Source: CAZUSP01 sp964623505
GTDB taxonomy: Bacteria > Patescibacteriota > Minisyncoccia > Minisyncoccales > UBA1441
Direction: 5' to 3'
Assembly (NCBI GenBank): GCA_964623505.1
Contig: CAZUSP010000002.1
Coordinates: forward strand, 1-48,464
DNA length: 48,464 nucleotides
Shown here in pieces: positions 42,512-48,464 of this stretch. The stretch's first letter is position 1, and each line of letters starts with the position of its first letter. The position numbers were made by a program, and so were the translations under genes. The notes under the pieces were generated by a model that worked only from the letters and a program-made list of their open reading frames with translations, did not search any database and had not been told where the DNA came from.

Positions 42512-43326
42512 TATATTTCTTTAATCACAAGAATTATGTCTGGTCTGAAATTCAGGAAAAAAAGAGAGACCTCAGCCTGCATTAAAGAACGGATATCGTC
42601 TTTTTCCAGAGAAACAATTTGACCAATCAAAAGTCCAGCTGGATATTGATCCTTAAAAAAATCAGTCACCAGATTATCCCCCACCCGAATGGGCTGGTCG
42701 ATGATGGTTGAACTCAAAACTGCCCTTAAACCACCCATTCCCCGCAAAAGACCAAATCCTTCAGACCTCACTGTCTTGGCTTTAACCAATGAATCAGCGT
42801 GAGATATCATTCTGACCCGAGATTGATTCCGATAAGCTTCTTCAATCAATCCGATCAAAACATGTCTGGAATTAATAACTGGCTGGCCGGAAACGACTCC
42901 ATCTCTTTGACCGAGATTGATCAAAAACCAGTCCTGGGATGAATTAAAATAACTCACTCGACCGATAGAGGTTTGCCAATCAAAAACCCGATCGCTGACC
43001 TTAACTGCTTCTAACAAGGACTCTTTTTCCGCCAGAAGATGATTTTTGCGGCTTAAATCGATTAAAAGATCTTGTTTTTCGAGCCGCAAACGGTCTCTTT
43101 CTTCTCTGATCTCGCTTTTATCTCCGAAAAAATAGCCAAAAGAAGAGATCCTCTTCCCCAAATGACTAAAAACCTGATAAATTGGACGAGAAATAGAATA
43201 AACCGCGCCCTCGGGAATTAGTTCAAAACGAACTGCCCCTAAAAACAAAAGAATGAGAGTTAAAACAAGAATGGCCTTGAGATGGTTCCCTTTTTTCATT
43301 GCCTTAATTATATCCCAAAAGGCCAT
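42511..43326 (-). CDS. mreC: Rod-shape determining protein MreC
   Basis: MreC activates PBP2. The protein has an N-terminal TM helix, a coiled coil (EIREERDRLRLEKQDLLIDLSRKNHLLAEKE) and the double beta-barrel domain with DWFLINLGQRDGVVSGQPVI and VGDNLVTDFFKDQYPAGLLIGQIVS. Two starts are possible. ATG 43326 gives 271 residues; ATG 43299 (MKKGNHLKAILVL) gives a more typical N-terminus with a weak AAGG upstream. A TATAAT lies just before the second ATG. The gene starts 9 bp after the rRNA terminator T-run on the same strand, so it may receive readthrough. Confidence 0.92.
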   Translation of the reverse strand: MAFWDIIKAMKKGNHLKAILVLTLILLFLGAVRFELIPEGAVYSISRPIYQVFSHLGKRISSFGYFFGDKSEIREERDRLRLEKQDLLIDLSRKNHLLAEKESLLEAVKVSDRVFDWQTSIGRVSYFNSSQDWFLINLGQRDGVVSGQPVINSRHVLIGLIEEAYRNQSRVRMISHADSLVKAKTVRSEGFGLLRGMGGLRAVLSSTIIDQPIRVGDNLVTDFFKDQYPAGLLIGQIVSLEKDDIRSLMQAEVSLFFLNFRPDIILVIKEI

Positions 43327-43334
43327 AAACTGAA

Positions 43335-43359
43335 ATAAAAAAAACCGCCCAAAGGCGGT
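43335..43359 (-). terminator. Intrinsic terminator of the rRNA operon
   Basis: On the minus strand the hairpin ACCGCC-TTTG-GGCGGT (43344-43359) is followed by an uninterrupted run of T (43335-43343). It lies 15 bp beyond the 5S 3' end, so it ends rRNA transcription before mreC. Confidence 0.9.
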
Positions 43360-43373
43360 CTTTTAAAATGCGC

Positions 43374-43487
43374 TCGGGTGGCGGCGTCCTACTTTCGCGG
43401 AAAACCACTATCATCGGCCTAGAAGTATTTCACGACTGAGGTCGGAATGGGATCAGGTGGGACAACTTCAGCATAGCCGCCACCCGA
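43374..43487 (-). rRNA. rrf: 5S ribosomal RNA
   Basis: The 114-nt minus-strand sequence begins TCGGGTGGCGGC and ends with its complement GCCGCCACCCGA (helix I). The conserved internal segments CCACCTGATCCCATTCCGAC and CGAAAGTAGGACGC are present. It lies about 48 bp after the 23S 3' end with no tRNA between them. Confidence 0.95.
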
Positions 43488-43758
43488 AAGCATTTTTAGC
43501 AACTATTAATTGCCAGCCAATTTAAAAGCAATAAAGAAGGTTTAAGATTATTAGTATCTCTCGGCTCAATACCTTACGGTACTTACACCTGAGACCTATC
43601 AACCCGGTCGTCTTCCGGGAATCTGTGAATCCTAATCTTGAAGTGAGCTTCGCACTTTAGATGCTTTCAGTGCTTATCTCATCCCGACATAGCTACCCAG
43701 CAATGCTCCTGGCGGAACAACTGGTACACCAGAGGTCAGTTCATTCTGGTCCTCTCGT

Positions 43759-44143
43759 CAAGTCTCTCCTGTATTTCTGCAGGCTTAGACTATATCTTCA
43801 TCCGTCCAAACGAACGGAGCCGGCGTGTGATGAAAGTTAATGCTTAAAAGCTTCCCTTCCATCTCTTGCTTATTCAGCAAGAAGTCGTTACGGGGACAAG
43901 CCATGGCTCTAAAATAGCGCTTATATCAAAAGGAAACCAGCGATATAAGCCAGATCAACGGCTTTAACTTTTGCTTGTCTTCCCACGGTATTGCCTTAGT
44001 TGATATTCGGTCCTCAAGTAAATTGCCCCACCAGACATTGGACCAGCAAGTCCTATGGGTTCGATGGTCGAATATTTAATGAAGGTTTCACCGTTTTTAG
44101 CCAGATTGTCATCGCAGATTACTCTGCGAAGTAGCAATTTCTT
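43759..44143 (-). other. Group I intron A (about L2656, inside the sarcin-ricin loop)
   Basis: The 385-nt insertion has a 5' exon ending in U (CTTAGT) and an intron ending in G, as group I splicing needs. The P-type core CAATACCGTGGGAAG is at 43979-43995 and the S-type core AAGATATAGTCT at 43787-43798. It interrupts AGU/ACGAGAGG, so the unspliced rRNA would lack a working sarcin-ricin loop. No endonuclease ORF is present; the frame 43964-44164 crosses the exon and core and is not a gene. Confidence 0.88.
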
Positions 44144-44205
44144 ACTAAGAATGACTCTTCTCAAGATTCAGCGCCTGCGGTAGATAGGGACCAACCTGTC
44201 TCACG

Positions 44206-44903
44206 CTAATTTTTGCTTGCATCTGTTACCAGATGGATCGGACTATACCATCATCCTTTCTAAAAAAGGAGACCGACGTATTATGAAAGTTTTCTCTTCC
44301 ATCTTCATGCAAAACATGAAAGTCTCTACGGGGTCGATATATGACTAATGCGCCTCTTTGAATAATTCAAGTCTTTGAAAGTATTAGCTGGCTGTACAAG
44401 CCGAGCGAAATTATTTTCGCTTTTGATTTTCTTTCTTTGATCAAGAATTTTCAGTATAAGGTCTGCCCGCTTTTTCATCACTAAAAATGGCTTAACTGAC
44501 TTTAGAAACTTCTCAATTTCTTCATCTTTGCTAACAACATGCTCCCGGATGCCATTTTTTCTGATTCTTAAGCAACCATCCTATGTCTTTGCAAACCCCT
44601 TTCGAATTCTTTTTGATGTTTTTGCGACTGAAATAACACTACGTACGGCACAACCTGAAAGTTGTAACGATTGGTTGTGTTTGGCTTTAATCGCACATAG
44701 ATACCTCCGTCGCCATCCAAGAATCCCGCCAGGTATGTTTGACGCAGACTTTGTGATTTAGACATATACGACTTCCCTCGGTATTACCCTAACTTATGAC
44801 AAGTTGAAAGACAATAGCTAGGAATTCACCGATATGAGTCGGTTTTTCAATTCACTTTACAGTGGAAAGCCGCCGTGTGAATTCGATGTTGTGGTTCGTT
44901 TTA
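44206..44903 (-). other. Group I intron B (about L2593) with I-CreI-type gene
   Basis: The 698-nt insertion follows a 5' exon ending ACCGT (U) and ends ...TTAG before CGTGAGAC. The P core AATACCGAGGGAAG (44770-44788) and S core GGTATAGTCCG (44239-44249) are present. A LAGLIDADG gene lies between them. The position equals the L2593 site used by the I-CreI intron of Chlamydomonas chloroplasts. Confidence 0.9.
44342..44765 (-). pseudogene. I-CreI-like LAGLIDADG homing endonuclease, one frameshift
   Basis: From ATG 44765, MSKSQSLRQTYLAGFLDGDGGIYVRLKPN carries the LAGLIDADG helix and continues to LFQSQKHQKEFERGLQR, then stops at 44568. One base out of frame, near 44583, the protein resumes as DGCLRIRKNGIREHVV. 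It then runs SVKPFLVMKKRADLILKILDQRKKI (compare LQPFLKLKQKQANLVLKIIEQ in I-CreI) and ends at TAG in the intron core near 44342. The combined length of about 140 residues is close to a single-motif, homodimeric I-CreI enzyme. Only one indel separates it from function, so recent decay or a sequencing error are both possible. The target would be the intronless 23S at this site. Confidence 0.82.
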
Positions 44904-44996
44904 ACGGTTTGAACCCAGCTCACGTAAGATTTTAATCGGCGAACAGCCGAACCCTTGGAACCTTCTCCAGCTCCAGGATATCTTGAGCCGACATCG

Positions 44997-45490
44997 CTGT
45001 CGTATTTTACTCTTCTTACGAAGAGGTTCGGACTATACCTTCATCCATTCTTCTCTGAGAGAAAAATGGAGTCGGCATCTGATAGTGTGTTTTGACACTA
45101 TCTCACTCTACTTAGTATTCTCTCGCGAAAACACTAAGATCGAGATTAGTCTCTACGGGATTTAACCAATTTATAACGAAAGACTTTAGCTGATTGTACT
45201 TCCAATCAACGTAGTCTCGCTGATTGATGCTGCGATTTATCTCTAAAAAGTCATCCGCACGCCCTTTTAGCCGCCTTGAATAGCCATCTCCTGGAATTGT
45301 TCCAACTAGGATAGATCGCTGAAATTGGTCTAAACTTCCCACGGTATTGCCCATAAATTAAAAGACTCAGGTAGCGAATTCTACCATATTTTAATCATGG
45401 GTTTCACCGTTATGAGCCGATTTTCTCTGCCCTCGTCCCAAGACAGAGCTATCCCGATTGCTCGGGAAAACACCCCGATATGTGTTTTTG
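44997..45490 (-). other. Group I intron C (about L2500)
   Basis: The 494-nt insertion follows a 5' exon ending GACACCT (U), and the intron ends CGACAG (G) before CGATGTCGGC. The P core CAATACCGTGGGAAG (45334-45352) and S core AAGGTATAGTCCG (45030-45042) are present. The site is next to the peptidyl-transferase nucleotides around 2503-2506. Confidence 0.9.
45112..45354 (-). pseudogene. N-terminal half of a LAGLIDADG endonuclease (in intron C)
   Basis: The 80-codon frame begins inside the intron P core. It encodes SLDQFQRSILVGTIPGDGYSRRLKGRADDFLEINRSINQRDYVDWKYNQLKSFV, the first motif block of two-motif LAGLIDADG enzymes, in which I(L/I)GT-x-LGDG is the catalytic helix. The Leu of LGDG reads Pro here. 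The second half is absent: the frame ends LSVFAREY and the intron's S core follows. On its own it is too short for a two-motif enzyme. Confidence 0.7.
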
Positions 45491-45719
45491 AGGTGTCGAA
45501 CAGGGCCGTAGATATGGACTCGTGGGCCCTACTAACCTGTTATCCCCGGGGTAACTTTTATCTGATGATCTTCCGTAGTTCTACGAATTACGGTCGGTTC
45601 ACTAAGCTCCTCTTTCGAGACTGCGCGGCATAGCCGCCTTGCAGTAAAGCCAGCTTATAGCTTTGCCCTATCGCTTCGATTTCCATCCGAAGCTAGCTGA
45701 CCTTTAGACGCCTCCGTTA

Positions 45720-45971
45720 CTATTTAGGCAATCGTGTTGGCTCGATCTTATAATTGAACATTGGAATCATAAATGGGGAAATTATTTGCCTGAATCTTTC
45801 AGCGCTTGAGCCGATAATATAAATTCTCCATTTTTTCTTCGCATACTTATTTTGAGCATGTAATCTTGCTTCGACACCACACCTCACTTTAAGTGTTTTC
45901 CGCAAACTTTTCAGATCATTCTCGGTAAAATCCAAACTATGAATTTGTGTTTCGATTAATCTTGAATACAT
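45720..45971 (-). pseudogene. C-terminal half of a LAGLIDADG endonuclease (in intron D)
   Basis: The 83-codon frame encodes HSLDFTENDLKSLRKTLKVRCGVEARLHAQ, then KWRIYIIGSSAERFRQIISPFMIPMFNYKI. This is the typical C-terminal end of two-motif LAGLIDADG enzymes (LxxLFxIxxxLxx..., WxIYIxxxSxxxFxxIIxPYxxPxMxYKI). The N-terminal motif is missing, and the upstream sequence is intron core. The stop codon TAG is formed in the 3' exon. It may be a decayed remnant. Confidence 0.7.
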
Positions 45972-46265
45972 GCTTCGAGCACGCTCTATGTCGCCATAGA
46001 GTTCAGACTATATCTTCTCTGCCTAAGCAGAGTCCGGCGTGTAGTCGTTGAGGGGTCATGTCTGTTATAAAACAGACAGCGGACTTCCCTGCTGATTGTC
46101 TGCACTGACAGATTTTCACTGGCGGATATTCATTATATCCACCGAGTACTGTCAGATACTCAGAGTTCCCAGCATACAGCCGGAATGCCCCATTTCTTGA
46201 TTATAACTTGGCTTCATCTGCTGTCTAGCAACCAAACAGCATATTACTGATACAATCAAAATTTA
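45729..46265 (-). other. Group I intron D (about L2262)
   Basis: The 537-nt insertion follows a 5' exon ending GCTCGCCT (U) and ends ACGATTG (G) before CCTAAATAGTAACGG. The spliced product restores the consensus CGCCTCCTAAA. The P core region AGCAGGGAAGTCC is at 46079-46097 and the S core AAGATATAGTCTG at 46004-46016, with CGACTACACGCCGG before it. The open frame lies after the S core, unlike introns B and C. Confidence 0.9.
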
Positions 46266-48464
46266 AGGCGAGCGCCCCACTCAAACTAACCCCCAGACAC
46301 GGTCCCGGCCGTTTTTGAGGCGGCTCGGTTAGAACTAGGACCACAACAGGATGGTGTTTCATTGACGACTCCACCCAACCCGAAAGTCAGGCTTCAAAGT
46401 CTCCCATCTACGCTACGCAGCTGCAACCCTAGGCCAATATCTGGTTATAGTAAAGCTCCCGGGGTCTTTCCGTCTAGCCGCAGGTAACCGGCATCTTCAC
46501 CGGTACTGCATTTTCACCGGGCATCTCGTTGAGACAGTTCTCCGGTCGTTACGCCTTTCATGCGGGCCTGAACTTACCAGGCAAGGGATTACGCTACTTT
46601 AACACGGTTAGAGTTACCGCGGACGTTTACCGGGGCTTCGCTCAGTCAGCCTCTCTCCGAAGAAAGAGACCGCCAAGGTTAACCTTACGGCACTGGTCAG
46701 GCGTCAGCCCCTATACATCCTCTTACGAGTTAGCAGGGACCTGTGTTTTTGATAAACAGTCGCCAGAGAGTCATTTGCTGTGCCCCAAGCAAGCTTGGGG
46801 AGTCCTTATTGCAAACTTACGGACACTGATTTGCCGAGTTCCTTAACGAGATTTTACCCGTTCACCTTAGCACTTTTATGCCTACCCACCTGTGTCGGTT
46901 TTCGGTACGGAGCCCGTTGAAAACGAAACTAAAACTTTTCCGGGAAGAGTGCTCACTAGAATTTTCTTTCCCAAGGGAAAGAATTTCGGTTGATCTTGGG
47001 TTGCCCCTTAATCCGCCGACCCAAATCCAATAATGGGATCCGACTACTACTCTTCGTCATTTTAGATCTATTCAACCGGCGGGCTGGAATATTAACCAGC
47101 TGTCCATCAGCTACCCCTTTCGGGTTGACCTTAGGACCGCCTAACCCTTGGATGATTGTCATTGCCAAGGAAACCTTAGGTTTTCGGTGCTCAGGGCTCT
47201 CACCTGAGTTGCGGTTACTCGTGCCAACATTCTCACTTCTCCCGGCTCCACCACCGCTCTCGCGACGACTTCAATGCCAGAAGAACGCTTCTCTACCGAC
47301 CAACTCAAAAGAGTTGGCCCCATGTCTTCGGTATTAGGCTTAGGCCCGTAAATTTTCGGCGCGGAACTTCTTAGCTGGTAAGCTATTACGCACTTTTTAA
47401 AGGATTGCTGCTTCTAAGCAAACCTTCCAGGTATCTTCGAAACTCCACTTCCTTACCACACTTAGCCTAATTTAGGGACCTTAGACGATGGTCTGGGTTG
47501 TTTCCCTTTTGCCCATGGACCTTAGCGCCCACAGACTGACTGCCCGACTCGAACGCACCAGGAATTCGGAGTTTGGTTAAACAGGGCGGGACGAACCCAA
47601 CCAAGTCTATCCAGTGCTCTACCTCCCAGGCGAAGCATCGGACGCTAGCCCAAAAACTATTTCGAGAAGAACCAGCTATTCCCAGGCGCGATTGACTTTT
47701 CACCGCTTGCCACAGCTCATCCCAAAGTTTTGCCACACTTACGGGTTCGGACCTCCACGCGTGCTTCCACGCGCTTCATCCTGGCCATGGCAGGATCGCC
47801 TGGCTTCGGGTCTTGCTCATACTGCTAACGGGTATTTAGCCCTCGCTTTCACTACGCTTCTCGGGGAGACCCCGATTAAACTCGCAGTATAAACAAACTC
47901 GTTGGCTCGTTCTGCAAAAAGCACCCCGTCACGGCCCGAAGGCCGCTCCGAGTCATTGTAAGCATAATGGTTTCAGGTCTATTTCAACGCCCTCACCGGG
48001 CTGCTTTTCACCTTTCCCTCACGGTACTAGTTCGCTATCGGTGATATTGAGTATTTAGTCTTTCCCGGTAGTCCGGGATGATTCCCGCTGGGCTTTCCGT
48101 CCCAACGGTACTCAGGAAAGAACCAGGAAGTCGATCCTTTTCGTCTACGGGGCTATCACCCTCTTTGGCCCACTCTTTCCAGGGCGGTTCGACTAAAGAT
48201 CTTTTTCCTTTAATGATTCTCCCTACAACCTTTTCGACTGAGCAAGGCTCTGTCGAAAGTTTAGACAACACCCCTTTTCGCTCGCCGCTACTAAGGGGAT
48301 CTCTGACGATTTTTCTTCCTCCGCTTACTGAGATGTTTCACTTCAGCGGGTTCGCCGTCTCATTAAAGAGACTGTTTCGGGTTTAGCCGAAACGGGTACT
48401 CCCATTCGGAAATCTCCGGATCAAAGGTTGCTACACACCTCCCCGAAGCTTATCGCAGTTACGC

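Larger units (their letters stand above)
43536..48464 (-). rRNA. rrl: 23S ribosomal RNA, partial at 5' end, with four group I introns
   Basis: The minus strand carries a near-complete 23S gene. Its 5' end runs off the window, with roughly the first 50 nt missing: the last bases match the GATAAGCTTCGGGGAG region. The 3' end is set near 43536 from the conserved TTAAACC end. Exon sequence is continuous with the bacterial consensus once four insertions are removed (43759-44143, 44206-44903, 44997-45490, 45729-46265). The exons between them are 62, 93 and 238 nt, against 63, 93 and 238 nt for E. coli, which confirms the splice positions. Catalytic features such as the P loop, the GGATAAC segment and the sarcin-ricin GAGA loop are intact after splicing. 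Confidence 0.97.

Noticed and set aside
43964..44164. 66-aa ORF in intron A as an endonuclease
   Set aside because: It spans the intron core and 23S exon sequence and lacks a LAGLIDADG or GIY-YIG motif.
46529..48386. Several ORFs of 70-115 aa at the window end
   Set aside because: They are shadows of the 23S rRNA exon.

Overview
The window reads as a chromosomal segment of a Candidate Phyla Radiation (Patescibacteria) bacterium, most likely of the Parcubacteria group. The basis is a 23S rRNA gene carrying four group I introns (a recognised CPR trait), tightly overlapping genes, a reduced AspRS, frequent lack of Shine-Dalgarno sequences, and a patchy gene set: peptidoglycan and division genes but few metabolic ones, with isolated enzymes such as a pyruvoyl arginine decarboxylase and IspH. 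Ribosomal protein L9 is present, which argues against the CPR lineages reported to lack it. TGA is a normal stop (murG, gltX, dac), so this is not a recoded Gracilibacteria/SR1 genome. The assignment is inference, because no 16S gene is in the window.

Region 1 (1-6.4 kb) is accessory and decayed. It holds a tRNA-Ala, a serine-recombinase pseudogene with a 23-bp inverted repeat, a dead ISNCY-like transposase, a secreted Cys-rich protein with an InlB-type repeat and a decayed tail, fragments of a PNPOx-like and a uracil-DNA-glycosylase-like gene, and an ASCH-like gene lying between two attC-like palindromes. That last unit looks like an integron gene cassette without a nearby integrase, and is the most unexpected structure here.

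Region 2 (6.4-11.7 kb) holds metabolic islands: a small membrane protein interrupted by TGA, pyruvoyl-dependent arginine decarboxylase, a glmS remnant and ispH on the + strand. A three-gene redox operon follows on the - strand (thioredoxin-CcdA fusion, CCG-domain protein, LutB-like LUD/ferredoxin protein).

Region 3 (11.8-23.3 kb, + strand) runs tmk, MscS-like TM protein, response regulator, aspS, D,D-carboxypeptidase, mraY, murI, a collapsed murD, ftsW, murG, gltX, a Xer-type recombinase and rpmA. It combines lipid I/II synthesis, septal growth and translation.

Region 4 (22.8-43.3 kb, - strand) has a small membrane peptide, rplI, a Ctp protease, tRNA-Lys and the chaperone operon grpE-dnaK-dnaJ. 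A long run of nearly contiguous genes then reads mreC-mreD-mrdA-lysS-serS-hydrolase-murF-DegT aminotransferase-rarA-xseA-xseB-PD-(D/E)XK nuclease-FemX-ftsQ. It encodes the cell-elongation machinery, two aminoacyl-tRNA synthetases, DNA repair and wall-bridge functions.

Region 5 (43.3-48.5 kb, - strand) is the 3' part of an rRNA operon: a 23S gene missing only its extreme 5' end, then 5S and a terminator. Four group I introns sit at about E. coli positions 2262, 2500, 2593 and 2656. They carry LAGLIDADG endonuclease genes that are frameshifted or reduced to half-proteins.
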